Shown: positions 1 through 10,106 of the stretch, one piece after another
How positions within the stretch are numbered: the stretch's first letter is position 1
Layout: each line of letters begins with the position of its first letter
Assembly (NCBI RefSeq): GCF_014235185.1
Contig: NZ_CP060131.1
Coordinates: 2,487,501 to 2,551,500, forward strand
DNA from: Pseudonocardia petroleophila
Lineage (GTDB): Bacteria; Actinomycetota; Actinomycetes; Mycobacteriales; Pseudonocardiaceae
DNA length: 64,000 nucleotides
Direction of reading: 5' to 3'
Translations under genes and position numbers: made by a program
The notes under the pieces: model-generated
What the model was told of the DNA's origin: nothing
Database searches by the model: none
The model's input: the letters and a program-made list of their open reading frames with translations, nothing else

Positions 1-212
1 GCCTCGGTGGCCTCGAGCAGGGGCTCGACGGCGGTCTGGCCCGCCGCGACGACGGCTCCGGTGGCCACGGCGGCGACCGTCACGCGGCCGCGGAGGGACG
101 CGGTGGGTGGCGCGGGCAACCGGTGCACCCCGGGGACGGCGACGACGCGCAGCGGCGTGGTCGCGTCGCTGAGGTGGTCCGGTGCGCCGCTGGGGGAGCG
201 ATGGCGCGCCAC
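1..212 (-). CDS. M23 family metallopeptidase, N-terminal fragment (runs off window)
   Basis: Only the first 70 or so codons are present; the gene continues beyond the left edge. The GTG at 212 is chosen because a purine-rich GAGAAGGG ribosome site lies about 7 nt upstream and the frame is open to the edge. The peptide starts basic (VARHRSPSG), then has an Ala/Val-rich hydrophobic stretch (VTVAAVATGAVVAAG) typical of a signal or anchor segment. The family call rests on context: in M. tuberculosis and relatives an M23 (LytM-like) cell-wall peptidase is the divergent neighbour of sucCD. The catalytic domain is not in view, so the enzymatic assignment is inference. Confidence 0.5.
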   Translation of the reverse strand, partial: MARHRSPSGAPDHLSDATTPLRVVAVPGVHRLPAPPTASLRGRVTVAAVATGAVVAAGQTAVEPLLEATE

Positions 213-407
213 GACCTGCCCTTCTCGACGGATGTGGGGTGCCCGCGTCGTGAGCCGGTCGGCGTGGGCTGGGGAACCCGTCGGGCACCTCGGGGGGTGC
301 TCGGCTGCCGTCGTGACCGGTCCGTGATGCGGACGGGCGAAACGTAGCGGTGGTCACGCGCCGTAGGCAAATCGGGTGGCGGCGTGTCGGCGTCCGGGTA
401 TCGGAGC

Positions 408-1370
408 TCAGGACGCGGGAGACGAGCGCTCGCCGTACGTGGTCGTCCGGCGCCGATCGAGGCCCTGACCTCGACGGAACGGGTGACGGCGATGGTCCGA
501 TCGGGCGAGTGCGCTGACCACCCAGTGCACCGATCGTGGGTCGATCGGGAGCGAAAGGTGACCGACGTCACGCAACTCCAGGTGTTCGACGTGCAGGTCG
601 TCGTGCGCGAGGCGCGCGTTGCGCTGCGGGACGATCATCTGGTCCATCCGGCTCCACACCACCAGGAACCGGGTGGGGCAGCCGGGTGCGGGCTCCGCGA
701 GCTCCGTCAGCAGCTCCGATCCCGGCCGCAGCTGCGCCGCCAGCGGCGTGGGCATCAGGTAGGCGCTGAGCGTGCCGGTGTGCGGGCTGCCCAGGGTGAC
801 CAGGGTGTCGACGACGTCGGAGCCGCCGAGCCGCTGCACGTAGTAGCGGGCGATCATGCCGCCGAGCGAGTGCCCCACGATGTGCACGTGCTCGGCGCCG
901 GTGAGCTCGCGCAGCCGCTCGACGTGCCCGCGCAGCTCGTGGGCCGCGGTGCGCACGTCGCCGGTGAACAGGCTGTAGTTCACCGCGTGCACCGTGCCGA
1001 AGCCGCGGCGCCGCAGCGCGCGGCGGAACACCGTGAACACCGAGCGGTTGTCCATGATCCCGTGCACCAGCAGGACCGGGTAGCCCGCGCCCTCGACGTC
1101 CTCGACGAGCCGGCCGCGCCGCTCGGGGGGCAGGGTGTCGGTGCGGTAGCCGTCGCCCGCGGCCACGAACGTCTCGTGGACGAGCCCGGCCGGGTACACC
1201 GCCATGTGCGCGGCGAGCCAGGCCCACTCGACGGCCAGGCCGCGCAGGCCGGCGGGGCTGCCGAAGGTGCGTGCGGTGTAGGCGCCCGCCCGGCCGACCT
1301 CGGCCGCGGCCCGGCCGACCGTCCCGGCGGCCGACGCCAGGCGGTCGAGTCCCTCGCGGAACAGCGCCAT
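408..1370 (-). CDS. Alpha/beta-hydrolase, triacylglycerol lipase-like esterase
   Basis: A 320-residue protein of the alpha/beta-hydrolase fold. The strand-loop segment VLLVHGIMDN gives the oxyanion-hole HG motif near residue 100. GHSLGG near residue 167 is the nucleophile elbow with the serine. A late Asp/His pair (VWSRMDQMIVP and RDVGHLSLP) completes the triad. The N-terminal 90 residues are helical and lack a cleavable signal peptide. The C-terminal 40 residues are Arg/Ser-rich and probably disordered. It probably hydrolyses acyl esters, but the substrate cannot be read from sequence. The ATG at 1370 follows a TACCGT hexamer by 7 nt, suggesting a leaderless transcript. It is divergent from sucC. 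Confidence 0.85.
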   Translation of the reverse strand: MALFREGLDRLASAAGTVGRAAAEVGRAGAYTARTFGSPAGLRGLAVEWAWLAAHMAVYPAGLVHETFVAAGDGYRTDTLPPERRGRLVEDVEGAGYPVLLVHGIMDNRSVFTVFRRALRRRGFGTVHAVNYSLFTGDVRTAAHELRGHVERLRELTGAEHVHIVGHSLGGMIARYYVQRLGGSDVVDTLVTLGSPHTGTLSAYLMPTPLAAQLRPGSELLTELAEPAPGCPTRFLVVWSRMDQMIVPQRNARLAHDDLHVEHLELRDVGHLSLPIDPRSVHWVVSALARSDHRRHPFRRGQGLDRRRTTTYGERSSPAS

Positions 1371-1377
1371 GTACCCG

Positions 1378-1383
1378 ACGGTA
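1378..1383 (-). promoter_or_regulatory. Probable -10 hexamer of the esterase gene
   Basis: TACCGT on the minus strand lies 7 nt before the ATG at 1370. This is the spacing seen for leaderless actinobacterial transcripts (TANNNT, then +1 at the start codon). No good -35 is visible. Confidence 0.4.
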
Positions 1384-1582
1384 GGCCAGCCGCCGCGGTC
1401 GCGCTGTCCCCGATTGACACACCGTGCGGGACGCCCCGGTCCGATCGGGGGTGACAGCGGTCACCGGGGCAGGTCAGGGCACCTGCGCCCGGCGTCGCTA
1501 GGGTCGTCGCAGCAGACTTTCCGCGAGCCGGAGAGCGGCTCGCACGCACAGCGTCGTGACAGATGAGGGAGCGGGACAGCCC

Positions 1583-2755
1583 ATGGATCTCTACGAGTAC
1601 CAGGCGAAGGACCTCTTCGCCGCGCACGGTGTCCCGGTGCTTCCGGGGAAGACCGTCGAGAACGTCGAGGACGCCAAGGCCGCCGCGGCCGAGCTGGGTA
1701 CCGCGGTCGTCGTCAAGGCGCAGGTCAAGACGGGTGGCCGCGGCAAGGCCGGTGGCGTCAAGCTCGCGAAGACCCCGGACGAGGCGGCCGAGAAGGCCAC
1801 CGACATCCTCGGCCTCGACATCAAGGGCCACACGGTGCACCGCGTGCTCGTGACCACGGCCAGCGACATCGCGGAGGAGTACTACTTCTCCTTCCTGCTC
1901 GACCGCTCCAACCGCACCTTCCTCGCGATGGCGAGTGCCGAGGGCGGCATGGAGATCGAGCAGCTCGCCGTGGAGCGCCCCGACGCGCTCGCGCGCATCC
2001 CGATCGACGCGATCGCGGGCGTCGACCGCGCGAAGGCCGCCGAGATCGTCGCCGCCGCCAAGTACCCGGCCGTCGTGGCCGACGAGGCCGCCGACGTGAT
2101 CGTGAAGCTGTGGGAGACCTTCGTCTCCGAGGACGCCACGCTCGTCGAGGTCAACCCGCTGGTGCGCGACCCGCAGGACAGGGTCATCGCGCTCGACGGC
2201 AAGGTCACCCTCGACGAGAACGCCGGCTTCCGGCACCCCGAGCACGCGGCGCTGGTCGACGAGCGCACCGAGAACCCGCTCGAGGCCAAGGCGAAGGCCA
2301 AGGGCCTCAACTACGTCAAGCTCGAGGACGGCCAGGTCGGGATCATCGGCAACGGCGCGGGCCTCGTCATGAGCACCCTCGACGTCGTCGCGTACGCGGG
2401 CGAGAAGCACGGCGGCGTCAAGCCCGCCAACTTCCTCGACATCGGCGGCGGCGCCTCGGCGCAGGTCATGGCCGACGGCCTGGACGTCATCCTGGGCGAC
2501 CCCGACGTCAAGTCGGTCTTCGTCAACGTCTTCGGCGGCATCACCGCGTGCGACGCGGTGGCCAACGGCATCGTCGAGGCGCTGAAGATCCTGGGCGACG
2601 GCGCGACCAAGCCGCTGGTCGTCCGGCTGGACGGCAACAACGTCGTCGAGGGGCGCAGGATCCTCGACGACGCCAACCACCCGCTGGTCACGCAGGTGGA
2701 CACGATGGACAACGCGGCCGACAAGGCCGCCGAGCTCGCAGCGGCGGGGGCCTGA
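1583..2755 (+). CDS. sucC: Succinate--CoA ligase [ADP-forming] subunit beta
   Basis: The 390-residue beta subunit of succinyl-CoA synthetase, which forms succinate and ATP from succinyl-CoA in the TCA cycle. It begins [16 protein letters not shown], the standard family start. An ATP-grasp domain follows, with [17 protein letters not shown] forming the nucleotide-binding loop near residue 45. The C-terminal part ([33 protein letters not shown]) is the CoA-ligase flavodoxin-like domain that contacts the alpha subunit. The length matches the family. ATG 1583 is preceded by GAGGGAGCGGGA. sucD follows after 3 nt, so the subunits are co-translated. The order matches M. tuberculosis Rv0951-Rv0952. 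Confidence 0.98.
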   Translation: MDLYEYQAKDLFAAHGVPVLPGKTVENVEDAKAAAAELGTAVVVKAQVKTGGRGKAGGVKLAKTPDEAAEKATDILGLDIKGHTVHRVLVTTASDIAEEYYFSFLLDRSNRTFLAMASAEGGMEIEQLAVERPDALARIPIDAIAGVDRAKAAEIVAAAKYPAVVADEAADVIVKLWETFVSEDATLVEVNPLVRDPQDRVIALDGKVTLDENAGFRHPEHAALVDERTENPLEAKAKAKGLNYVKLEDGQVGIIGNGAGLVMSTLDVVAYAGEKHGGVKPANFLDIGGGASAQVMADGLDVILGDPDVKSVFVNVFGGITACDAVANGIVEALKILGDGATKPLVVRLDGNNVVEGRRILDDANHPLVTQVDTMDNAADKAAELAAAGA

Positions 2756-2758
2756 GAC

Positions 2759-3646
2759 ATGTCGATCTTCCTCAACGAGAACAGCAAGGTCATCGTCCAG
2801 GGCATCACCGGTGGTGAGGGCACCAAGCACTCCACCAAGATGCTCGCGGCGGGCACGAACATCGTCGGCGGCGTGAACGCGCGCAAGGCGGGCACCACCG
2901 TCGAGATCGGCGGGAAGACGCTGCCGGTGTTCGGCACCGTCGAGGAGGCGATGAAGGAGACCGGCGCCGACGTCAGCGTCGCCTTCGTGCCGCCGAAGTT
3001 CACCAAGGACGCCGTCATCGAGGCGATCGACGCCGAGATCCCGCTGCTGGTGATCATCACCGAGGGCGTGCCGGTGCACGACTCCGCCTACTTCTGGGCG
3101 CACGCGGTGGCCAAGGGCAACAAGACGCGCATCATCGGCCCGAACTGCCCCGGGATCATCTCCCCCGGGAAGTCCAACGCCGGCATCATCCCGGCCGACA
3201 TCGCGGGCCCCGGCAAGATCGGGCTGGTGTCGAAGTCGGGCACGCTGACCTACCAGATGATGTACGAGCTGCGCGAGATCGGCTTCTCCACCGCCATCGG
3301 CATCGGCGGCGACCCGGTCATCGGCACCACGCACATCGACGCGCTCGAGGCCTTCGAGGCCGACCCCGAGACCGCCGCGATCGTCATGATCGGCGAGATC
3401 GGCGGCGACGCGGAGGAGCGCGCGGCGGCCTACATCAAGGCCAACGTGACGAAGCCGGTCGTCGGCTACGTCGCGGGCTTCACCGCCCCCGAGGGCAAGA
3501 CGATGGGCCACGCCGGCGCCATCGTCTCCGGCTCGGCGGGCACCGCGCAGGCGAAGAAGGAGGCCCTCGAGGCCGCCGGGGTCAAGGTCGGCAAGACGCC
3601 GAGCGAGACCGCCGACCTGATGCGGGAGATCGTCGCGGGCCTGTAG
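2759..3646 (+). CDS. sucD: Succinate--CoA ligase subunit alpha
   Basis: The 295-residue alpha subunit carries CoA binding and the phosphohistidine. The N-terminal Rossmann domain begins [14 protein letters not shown] (CoA binding). The central [17 protein letters not shown] motif is the ligase signature. His251 in [11 protein letters not shown] is the residue phosphorylated during catalysis and is present. Length and motifs are complete. It starts 3 nt after sucC and ends just before a strong terminator hairpin, so sucCD forms a two-gene transcription unit. Confidence 0.98.
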   Translation: MSIFLNENSKVIVQGITGGEGTKHSTKMLAAGTNIVGGVNARKAGTTVEIGGKTLPVFGTVEEAMKETGADVSVAFVPPKFTKDAVIEAIDAEIPLLVIITEGVPVHDSAYFWAHAVAKGNKTRIIGPNCPGIISPGKSNAGIIPADIAGPGKIGLVSKSGTLTYQMMYELREIGFSTAIGIGGDPVIGTTHIDALEAFEADPETAAIVMIGEIGGDAEERAAAYIKANVTKPVVGYVAGFTAPEGKTMGHAGAIVSGSAGTAQAKKEALEAAGVKVGKTPSETADLMREIVAGL

Positions 3647-3663
3647 CCGCACCCGTTCCGCGC

Positions 3664-3694
3664 AGAGCCGCGCCCCGGACCGGGGCGCGGCTCT
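3664..3694 (+). terminator. Strong hairpin terminator after sucD
   Basis: A perfect 14-bp G/C-rich stem (AGAGCCGCGCCCCG pairing with CGGGGCGCGGCTCT) with a 3-nt GAC loop lies 17 nt after the sucD stop. There is no long U-tract, as is usual for actinobacterial terminators. Confidence 0.85.
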
Positions 3695-3789
3695 TCGCGT
3701 CCGGGGACGGCACCCGGGCCCGATGGTCTAGCGTTCGGCACGCCCGTACGCCGGACCGCGGGAGTCCGCACGGAGGGGAGCACCTGACG

Positions 3790-4776
3790 ATGACGCAGCA
3801 GCCCGAGTCGACCACGACGGCCGCACCGAAGACCCACCAGCTCGCGCCCGGACCGGCGCGCCTGCTCGCGCTCGGCGCCGCCGCGCTCGTGGTGGTGATC
3901 TACATCCTCGGCTTCTTCGACGAGTTCACGTTCACCGGCAGCCTGGCCGGCGCGCTCGTGATCGGCGGCGGCCTGCTGGCCGGCGCCGCGGTGCTGCCGA
4001 AGGTCGGGCGCGTGCTGGTCCCCGCCGTGGTGCTGCTCGCGACCGGCACGCTGCAGCTGCTGCAGGCCGTCACGGGCACGGCGGGCCAGGAGTTCGGCGA
4101 CGGCCCCGGCGCGGTCCTCATCGTCGGCCTCGTCCTGTCCTTCGTCGCGCTCGCGCTGGCCGCGGGCGCGATGCTGATGGACGCCGGCATCATCAAGGCG
4201 CCCGCGCCCCGCCCGGCCACGCCGCCCGGCTACGGCCAGTACGGCGGCTACGGCCAGCAGCCCGGATACGGCGGCCAGTACGGCGGGTACGGGCAGCAGC
4301 CGCCCGCGTACGGCCAGCAGTCCGGCTACGGCGGGCAGTACGGCGGCCAGCCCGGCTACGGCCAGCAGCCCGGCGGGCAGCCGTCGGGGGCCCAGTCGAC
4401 CGGGCAGCCCGGCTACGCGCCGGGCTACGCCCAGGCCGCGGGCTACGGCGGCCCCGGCTACCCGACCGGCTACGGCGCGCCCGGACAGCAGCCCGCCGAC
4501 CCGGGCCAGGGCTCGGAGGCCACGACGTCGATGGCCACGCCGGGCTCGGCCGCCCCCGAGGCCGGTCAGGGCTGGTACAGCGGGTCCGGTTCGGCGGCGC
4601 CGTCGTCGGCCCCCGCGCCCGACGTGTCGTCGTCGGCCAGCACCCCGGCGTCCGGATCGCCGGTCACGCCGGCGGAGGGCGCCCACGCCGCCGGTGAGCA
4701 GCCGGCCGAGCCCGGCCAGGACCGCGTCGAGGAGACGCGCTTCATCACGCCGGGCGAGCAGTCCAAGCCCGGCTGA
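3790..4776 (+). CDS. DUF5336 family membrane protein with Gly/Tyr/Gln-rich tail
   Basis: A 328-residue protein resembling M. tuberculosis Rv0954. Residues 20-130 hold four hydrophobic segments ([19 protein letters not shown], the [14 protein letters not shown] segment, [17 protein letters not shown] and the [22 protein letters not shown] segment). Residues 145-235 form a low-complexity tail built from [18 protein letters not shown] units. A Ser/Ala/Pro-rich end follows. The start is supported by GGAGGGGAG 8-14 nt upstream of ATG 3790. A TAGCGT hexamer at 3729 could be its -10. It precedes perM in the same order as in mycobacteria, where the downstream partner acts in septum formation. The function of this protein is not established from sequence. 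Confidence 0.85.
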   Translation: MTQQPESTTTAAPKTHQLAPGPARLLALGAAALVVVIYILGFFDEFTFTGSLAGALVIGGGLLAGAAVLPKVGRVLVPAVVLLATGTLQLLQAVTGTAGQEFGDGPGAVLIVGLVLSFVALALAAGAMLMDAGIIKAPAPRPATPPGYGQYGGYGQQPGYGGQYGGYGQQPPAYGQQSGYGGQYGGQPGYGQQPGGQPSGAQSTGQPGYAPGYAQAAGYGGPGYPTGYGAPGQQPADPGQGSEATTSMATPGSAAPEAGQGWYSGSGSAAPSSAPAPDVSSSASTPASGSPVTPAEGAHAAGEQPAEPGQDRVEETRFITPGEQSKPG

Positions 4777-4853
4777 TCCACCCGGCCGAATCACCCGGCC
4801 GGACCTCCGCGCGCCTGCTCGATCCGCGCGGGCCGCGCTGCGACCCTGCTGGG

Positions 4854-6866
4854 GTGACTCGCACCCTCGACGCCCCCGATCACGAGCCGGGTGAGGTCGT
4901 CGCGCGGCCCGACGCCGACGGGTTCGACCGGCTCCGCGTCCTGATGGCGGGCGCGATGGGCACGGTCATCGTCAGCTACGCGCTGCTGGTGCCGGCCGCG
5001 GCGGCGGTGGTGCTCACCGCCGGGGCCGGCATCTCGCTCGACGGCGCGTTCGCCGCGGCGATCCCGCTGTGGCTCGCGGCCCACCTGATCCCCCTCGTGC
5101 TCGGCGGCCAGCCGCTCAGCGTGCTGCCGCTGCTGTCGACGGCGGTCGTGGTCGGGGTGGTCGCCGCCGGTGCGGGATGGGCCGTGCGCCGGCTCGGCGG
5201 GCGGTGGCGGACCGACGCGGGCGCGGTGCTCGCGACGTTCGCCGGCGCCCACTCCGCCGTCGCCGTGCTGGGCAGCGCGCTGCTGCCCCGGGCCGCGGAG
5301 GTGGCGGCGGCGCCGTGGGCGGCGCTCGTCTCGTCCGGGCTGGTCGCGGGAGGGGCCGCGACGATCGGGGTCGGGCGGGTGTGCGGCCGCCCCGGCGACC
5401 ACCGGATCCCGGCCTGGGCCGCCGACGCCGTGCGGACCGGGGCCGTCGCGCTCACCGGCCTCCTCGCGCTCGGCGCGCTCGCGCTGTTCGCCGGCCTGCT
5501 GCTCGGGGCCCCCGACGTCGGCGAGGCCTACGCCGACCTGGCCCCGGACCTCGGCGCCGGGGTCGGCGTCACGCTGCTCGCGCTGGCCTACCTGCCGAAC
5601 GCGGTGGTCGGCGGGCTGTCCTGGGTCGCGGGACCCGGGTTCACCGTCGGGACCGCCGCGGTGTCGCCGTTCGGCGTGACCGCGGGGGAGCCGTCGGTGT
5701 TCCCGCTGCTCGCCGCGCTGCCCGCCGGATCGCCCCCGGCGTGGGCCGCGCTCGTGCTCGCCGGGCCCGTCGCCGTCGGCGTGCTGACCGGGACGGTGGC
5801 CCGCCGCTCCGGCGACGACGCGCTGCCGGTCGCCGGGGTGGGGGTCGCCGGGGCCGCCGCGGTCGTCGGGCTGCTCGGGGCGCTCGCCGGTGGCCGGCTC
5901 GCGGCGGGCCCGTACGACCCGGTCCGGATCCCGGTGGAGCTGCTGGTGCCGTCGGTGCTGCTGCTGGTCGGCGTGCCCGCCCTGCTCGTGGTGTTCCTGG
6001 GGAAGGGCCGGGCGCCGGGGGAGGACCCGTACGAGTACGAGGACGACTACGTCGACGAGGCGGCGGAGCCCGTCGCCGCGGCGCCGGTCGCCGCCTCCCC
6101 GGACGCGGCCCACCCGGACGCGGCCCACCCGGACGACGCCCACCCGGACGACGCCCACCCGGACGACGCCCACCCGGACGACGCTGCGCAGGACGACGGT
6201 GCGGAGGCGGCGGAGCCGGACGAGGACGTCGCGGTGACGGTCGGCGAGTCGGGTCCCGCCGCCGAGCCCGCCCCCGACCCCGATCGCGTTGCCGACCCCG
6301 ACCCCGATCCCGTTTCCGACACCGCCCGCGCTTCCGACACCGGTACGGCTGCGCCCGCCGACGCCGTGGACGTCGACGAGCCGGACGTGACCGAGCCGGA
6401 CGCCGCCGCCGCACCCGCCGCCGCACCCGCCGCCGCACCCGCTGCCGCGCCTGCCGACCGGGCGCCCGCCGATCGGGCGCCCGCCGCCCCGGACCCCGCC
6501 CCGCGGGAGCTCCCCGACGCCGCTCCCGACGCGGTCGGCGACGGAACCCCCGCGGCCGCGGCACCCGCCGGGTCCGGAGCGCCCGCCCGGCCCCGGGCCG
6601 TCGACCGGATCACCCGCCAGCGACCCCCCGTCCGCGACCGCCGGGGCATCCGCGAGCGCTCCCGCGCCGCCCGGACGGACGAGGGTGCGGTCGAGCCGGA
6701 GCGGGCCGGCCGCGCCCCGGCTCCCGACCGCCCCGCGGTCACGCCACCCGGAGGGCCCGACGCGACCCCGGCCCCGCGCACGGTCGGCGAGCTGGTGGCG
6801 CTGCGGGCGCGGGAGGCCGCCGAGCGGGCGGCCCGCGAGCAGGCGGACGAGGGGCCGTCGGACTGA
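4854..6866 (+). CDS. perM: Cell division membrane protein PerM (DUF6350)
   Basis: A 670-residue integral membrane protein with ten or so hydrophobic segments over residues 25-385, then an acidic, disordered cytoplasmic tail. It matches DUF6350/PerM by position (between the DUF5336 gene and purN, as Rv0955) and by membrane topology. PerM supports septal assembly and persistence in M. tuberculosis. The tail (residues about 395-670) contains HPDDA repeats encoded by a 15-bp minisatellite, Asp/Pro runs and AAAP repeats. It ends in an Arg-rich helical stretch. GTG 4854 is the first start in frame that leaves the membrane domain intact. The repeat tract makes length variation between strains likely. 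Confidence 0.8.
   Translation: MTRTLDAPDHEPGEVVARPDADGFDRLRVLMAGAMGTVIVSYALLVPAAAAVVLTAGAGISLDGAFAAAIPLWLAAHLIPLVLGGQPLSVLPLLSTAVVVGVVAAGAGWAVRRLGGRWRTDAGAVLATFAGAHSAVAVLGSALLPRAAEVAAAPWAALVSSGLVAGGAATIGVGRVCGRPGDHRIPAWAADAVRTGAVALTGLLALGALALFAGLLLGAPDVGEAYADLAPDLGAGVGVTLLALAYLPNAVVGGLSWVAGPGFTVGTAAVSPFGVTAGEPSVFPLLAALPAGSPPAWAALVLAGPVAVGVLTGTVARRSGDDALPVAGVGVAGAAAVVGLLGALAGGRLAAGPYDPVRIPVELLVPSVLLLVGVPALLVVFLGKGRAPGEDPYEYEDDYVDEAAEPVAAAPVAASPDAAHPDAAHPDDAHPDDAHPDDAHPDDAAQDDGAEAAEPDEDVAVTVGESGPAAEPAPDPDRVADPDPDPVSDTARASDTGTAAPADAVDVDEPDVTEPDAAAAPAAAPAAAPAAAPADRAPADRAPAAPDPAPRELPDAAPDAVGDGTPAAAAPAGSGAPARPRAVDRITRQRPPVRDRRGIRERSRAARTDEGAVEPERAGRAPAPDRPAVTPPGGPDATPAPRTVGELVALRAREAAERAAREQADEGPSD
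6101..6185 (+). repeat. 15-bp coding minisatellite in perM
   Basis: Five full copies and one partial copy of GGACGMSGCCCACCC encode the pentapeptide series [10 protein letters not shown]. The last three full copies are identical. It is in frame, so copy-number change alters only tail length. Confidence 0.85.
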
Positions 6867-6883
6867 CGCCGGGGGCTCCGGCA

Positions 6884-6912
6884 TCGGTGTGACCTGCGCC
6901 GCCGCCTAGGCT
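6884..6912 (+). promoter_or_regulatory. Possible promoter of purN-purH
   Basis: TAGGCT at 6907-6912 is a good actinobacterial -10. A weak TCGGTG lies at 6884-6889 with a 17-bp spacer. Transcription would begin near 6920, about 35 nt before purN. Confidence 0.35.
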
Positions 6913-6955
6913 GGGCGGGTCCCGCCGATGACCGCCGAGCGCGAGGAGCCCCTGC

Positions 6956-7588
6956 GTGTCCGTGTCGCCGAGTCCTGCGCCACGCAGGATCGAGATCGCG
7001 GACCCGGCCCGCGTCGTCGTGCTGGTCTCCGGGTCCGGCACCCTGCTGCAGGCCCTGCTCGACGCGGGGGTGCAGGTGGTGGCCGTCGGCGCCGACCGGC
7101 CCGGCATCGAGGGGCTCGCCCGCGCCGAGCGCTCCGGCGTCCCGACCTTCGTGCTCCGCGTCGCCGACCACCCCGACCGGGCCGCCTGGGACACCGCACT
7201 GGCGACGACCGTGGCCGCGCACCGCCCCGACCTCGTCGTCAGCGCCGGGTTCATGAAGATCCTCGGGCCGGCCTTCCTGTCCGGGGTCGGCGTGCCCGTC
7301 GTCAACACCCACCCGGCGCTGCTGCCGTCGTTCCCCGGCGTCCACGGCGTGGCCGACGCGCTGGCCTACGGCGTGAAGGTCACCGGCGCCACCGTCCACC
7401 TCGTCGACGAGGGCATGGACACCGGGCCGGTGCTCGCGCAGGCCGCGGTGCCGATCGAGGACGGCGACACCGTCGACACGCTGCACGAACGCATCAAGAT
7501 CGAGGAGCGGCGGTTGCTCGTGGGCACCGTCGCCGCGCTGGCCCGACACGGGGCCACCGTGACCGGACGAGAGGTGACCATCCCGTGA
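6956..7588 (+). CDS. purN: Phosphoribosylglycinamide formyltransferase
   Basis: A 210-residue GAR transformylase using 10-formyltetrahydrofolate in step 3 of purine synthesis. [19 protein letters not shown] near residue 20 is the phosphate-binding loop. [10 protein letters not shown], then [15 protein letters not shown], supply the catalytic Asn and His. [15 protein letters not shown] contains the catalytic Asp. GTG 6956 is preceded by GCGAGGAG. Its stop overlaps a GTG of purH (GTGA), which points to translational coupling, as in Rv0956-Rv0957. Confidence 0.97.
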   Translation: MSVSPSPAPRRIEIADPARVVVLVSGSGTLLQALLDAGVQVVAVGADRPGIEGLARAERSGVPTFVLRVADHPDRAAWDTALATTVAAHRPDLVVSAGFMKILGPAFLSGVGVPVVNTHPALLPSFPGVHGVADALAYGVKVTGATVHLVDEGMDTGPVLAQAAVPIEDGDTVDTLHERIKIEERRLLVGTVAALARHGATVTGREVTIP

Positions 7589-9138
7589 GAAGGCCCGTGA
7601 AGCGCGCGCTGATCAGCGTCTACGACAAGGCGGGCCTGCTGGAGCTGGCCACCGGGCTGCACGCGCTCGGGGTGGAGATCGTGTCCACCGGGTCCACCGC
7701 GCAGCGCATCGCCGACGCGGGCGTGCCGGTCACGCCCGTCGAGCAGCTGACCGGGTTCCCGGAGTGCCTCGACGGGCGGGTCAAGACGCTGCACCCGCGG
7801 GTGCACGCCGGCCTGCTCGCCGACACCCGCAAGCCCGAGCACCTCGCGCAGCTCACCGAGCTGGGGATCGCCCCGTTCGACCTGCTCGTGTCGAACCTCT
7901 ACCCGTTCACCGAGACGGTCGCCTCCGGCGCGACCCCGGCCGAGTGCGTCGAGCAGATCGACATCGGCGGGCCCGCGATGGTGCGCGCGTCGGCGAAGAA
8001 CCACGACAGCGTGGCCGTCGTCGTCGACCCGTCCCGCTACGAGTGGGTGATCGAACAGCTGAAGAACGGCGGGTTCTCCCTGGAGGACCGCCGCTTCCTC
8101 GCCGCCGACGCGTTCCGGCACACCGCCACCTACGACGTCGCGGTGGCGTCCTGGATGGGCAGCGTGCTGGCCCCCGACCCCGACGGCGGCATCTTCCCGT
8201 CCTGGGCCGGCGCGAGCTGGGAGCGGTCGGCGACCCTGCGCTACGGCGAGAACCCGCACCAGGCCGCCGCGCTCTACGTCTCCGGCGGCCCGGGCCTCGC
8301 GGCGGCGGAGCAGCTGCACGGCAAGGAGATGTCCTACAACAACTACGTCGACGCCGACGCGGCCTGGCGCGCGGCGCACGACCACGGCGACGCCGCGTGC
8401 GTCGCGGTGATCAAGCACGCCAACCCGTGCGGGATCGCGGTCGGCACCGACGTCGCCGACGCCCACCGCAAGGCCCACGCCACCGACCCCGTCAGCGCGT
8501 TCGGCGGGGTGATCGCCACGAACGGCGAGGTCAGCGTCGAGATGGCCGAGCAGGTCGCGGAGATCTTCACCGAGGTCGTCCTCGCCCCGTCCTACGCCGA
8601 CGGCGCACTGGAGGTGCTGACGCGCAAGAAGAACGTGCGCGTGCTGCGCCTCCCGGAGGCCCCGTCGCGCACCGGTGCGGAGCTGCGGCCGATCACCGGC
8701 GGGCTGCTGCTGCAGCAGCGCGACGCGATCGACGCCCCCGGCGACGACCCGGCGTCCTGGACCCTCGCCACCGGCGATGCGGCCTCCGAGGAGGTCCTCG
8801 CCGACCTGGCGTTCGCGTGGCGGGCCTGCCGGTCGGTGAAGTCGAACGCGATCCTGCTCGCCTCCGGCGGGGCGGCCGTCGGAGTGGGGATGGGGCAGGT
8901 CAACCGGGTCGACGCGGCCCGGCTCGCGGTCACCCGCGCCGGCGACCGGGCCCGCGGCTCGGTGGCCGCGTCCGACGCCTTCTTCCCCTTCCCGGACGGG
9001 CTCGAGGTGCTCCTGGAGGCCGGGGTCCGCGCGGTCGTGCAGCCCGGTGGATCGGTGCGCGACCCGGAGGTCACCGCGGCCGCGGAGGCCGCGGGCGTCA
9101 CCCTCTACCTCACCGGCACCCGCCACTTCGCGCACTGA
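7585..9138 (+). CDS. purH: Bifunctional AICAR transformylase/IMP cyclohydrolase
   Basis: A 517-residue enzyme catalysing the last two steps of IMP synthesis. The N-terminal MGS-like cyclohydrolase domain ([18 protein letters not shown], then [13 protein letters not shown] and [11 protein letters not shown]) covers residues 5-200. The C-terminal transformylase domain includes RYGENPHQ near residue 222 and the KHANPCG motif near residue 278, whose Lys-His pair is catalytic in the family. It ends [15 protein letters not shown] 7585 overlaps the purN stop and is preferred. GTG 7597 in the same frame, preceded by GAGAAGG, is the alternative. Confidence 0.97.
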   Translation: MRRPVKRALISVYDKAGLLELATGLHALGVEIVSTGSTAQRIADAGVPVTPVEQLTGFPECLDGRVKTLHPRVHAGLLADTRKPEHLAQLTELGIAPFDLLVSNLYPFTETVASGATPAECVEQIDIGGPAMVRASAKNHDSVAVVVDPSRYEWVIEQLKNGGFSLEDRRFLAADAFRHTATYDVAVASWMGSVLAPDPDGGIFPSWAGASWERSATLRYGENPHQAAALYVSGGPGLAAAEQLHGKEMSYNNYVDADAAWRAAHDHGDAACVAVIKHANPCGIAVGTDVADAHRKAHATDPVSAFGGVIATNGEVSVEMAEQVAEIFTEVVLAPSYADGALEVLTRKKNVRVLRLPEAPSRTGAELRPITGGLLLQQRDAIDAPGDDPASWTLATGDAASEEVLADLAFAWRACRSVKSNAILLASGGAAVGVGMGQVNRVDAARLAVTRAGDRARGSVAASDAFFPFPDGLEVLLEAGVRAVVQPGGSVRDPEVTAAAEAAGVTLYLTGTRHFAH

Positions 9139-9252
9139 GCCCGCGGCGCGCCGGCGGCGACCGGCTGCTGTCCGCGCCGCGCGGGCGGCCCGGGGCTCGG
9201 CCGCGTGACCGACCGCGCAGGACCGGGCCGTCCCGCACCCGGGTGACCCCTC

Positions 9253-9281
9253 TTGAACGGTGTCGCCGCCGCCGGTAGGAT
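9253..9281 (+). promoter_or_regulatory. Promoter of the imuA'-imuB cassette
   Basis: TTGAAC (9253-9258) and TAGGAT (9276-9281) are separated by exactly 17 bp, a good SigA-type promoter. The LexA box abuts the -10 on its downstream side, so bound LexA would cover the transcription start. Confidence 0.7.
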
Positions 9282-9297
9282 TCGAACAGACGTTCGA
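9282..9297 (+). promoter_or_regulatory. LexA-binding SOS box upstream of imuA'
   Basis: TCGAACAGACGTTCGA is a perfect match to the actinobacterial SOS box TCGAAC-N4-GTTCGA. It sits 57 nt before the imuA' start and directly behind a consensus-like -10. Confidence 0.92.
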
Positions 9298-9353
9298 GCA
9301 CGCCGACTTCCCCCCGGCGCGAGTGGCGCGACACCGTGACGGGGAGGCATGCC

Positions 9354-10106
9354 GTGGCCGAGGCCGCTGTCCGAGGCGTGCCCGGGGGCGAGCCCCGGGC
9401 CGACGTCGCGAGCCGGTTGGAGCTGGCCCGCGGGGTGCTGCGCGGCCTGGAGGACCGGGCCGCCGGTGTCCGGCCCGTCGCGGGACCGGAGGCCGACGGG
9501 CGGGTGCTGCCGGTGGCCGGTCCGCTGGCCCGGTTGCTGCCGGCCGGCGGGCTGCGCCGGGGGTCCTCGGTGGCGGTGCTGGGCGGCCCGGGGTCCACCT
9601 CGCTGCTGCTGGCGCTGGTCGCCGAGGCGTCGGCGGAGGGGGCGTGGGTGGGGGTCGTCGGACGTCCGGAGCTCGGGCTGGTCGCCGCGTCCGAGGCGGG
9701 CGTGCGGCTCGACCGGCTCGCGCTCGTGCCGCGTCCGGGCCGCGACCTGCTCGCCGTCACGGTGGCCCTGCTCGACGGGATGGACGTCGTCGCGGTGGCG
9801 GGCGGCGGGGTGCGGGCGGCCGACCGGCAGCGGCTCGCGGCCCGGGCCCGCCAGCGCGGTGCGGTGCTGCTCGCGCTGGGGCCGTGGCCGGGCGCCGACG
9901 TCGAGCTGAGCTGCGCCGACGCGCAGTGGCAGGGGCTGGAGGGCGGGTCCGGGCGGCTGTGCGCGCGGCGGCTGCGGGTGGAGCTGCGGGGGAAGGGGCT
10001 CGGTCCGGGGCGGGCCGGACGGCTGCTGCTGCCGACCGACGGCGGGGGCGTCGGCGGCCCGCCCGAGGTGGTCGTGCCGGAGCGGGTCGCCGCGGTGGCG
10101 GGATGA
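9354..10106 (+). CDS. imuA': ImuA' mutasome accessory protein (RecA-like, SOS-induced)
   Basis: A 250-residue protein resembling mycobacterial ImuA' (Rv3395c). Residues about 60-180 form a RecA-like fold: LLPAGGLRRGSSVAVLGGPGSTSLLLAL holds a degenerate Walker-type loop (GGPGST, lacking the usual GKT lysine). A later VVAVAGGG strand and LLALGPWPGADVEL follow. The C-terminus is basic and may contact RecA, as known for the family. GTG 9354 is chosen because GGGGAGG lies 6 nt upstream; GTG 9336 is possible but has no comparable site. Its stop overlaps the ATG of imuB (ATGA). With ImuB and DnaE2 it forms the damage-induced translesion mutasome. Confidence 0.88.
   Translation: MAEAAVRGVPGGEPRADVASRLELARGVLRGLEDRAAGVRPVAGPEADGRVLPVAGPLARLLPAGGLRRGSSVAVLGGPGSTSLLLALVAEASAEGAWVGVVGRPELGLVAASEAGVRLDRLALVPRPGRDLLAVTVALLDGMDVVAVAGGGVRAADRQRLAARARQRGAVLLALGPWPGADVELSCADAQWQGLEGGSGRLCARRLRVELRGKGLGPGRAGRLLLPTDGGGVGGPPEVVVPERVAAVAG

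Noticed and set aside
1414..1419. TTGACA as -35 of sucC
   Set aside because: No -10-like hexamer at 16-18 bp downstream; the better hexamer TAGGGT at 1499 has no matching -35.
980..3652. 890-codon open frame on the minus strand opposite sucC-sucD
   Set aside because: It is the antisense shadow of two well-conserved genes; its translation is low-complexity Asp/Val/Arg/Gly without motifs.
4791..6884. 697-codon minus-strand frame opposite perM
   Set aside because: Arg/Gly/His-rich shadow caused by G+C bias; perM has membrane helices and conserved context.
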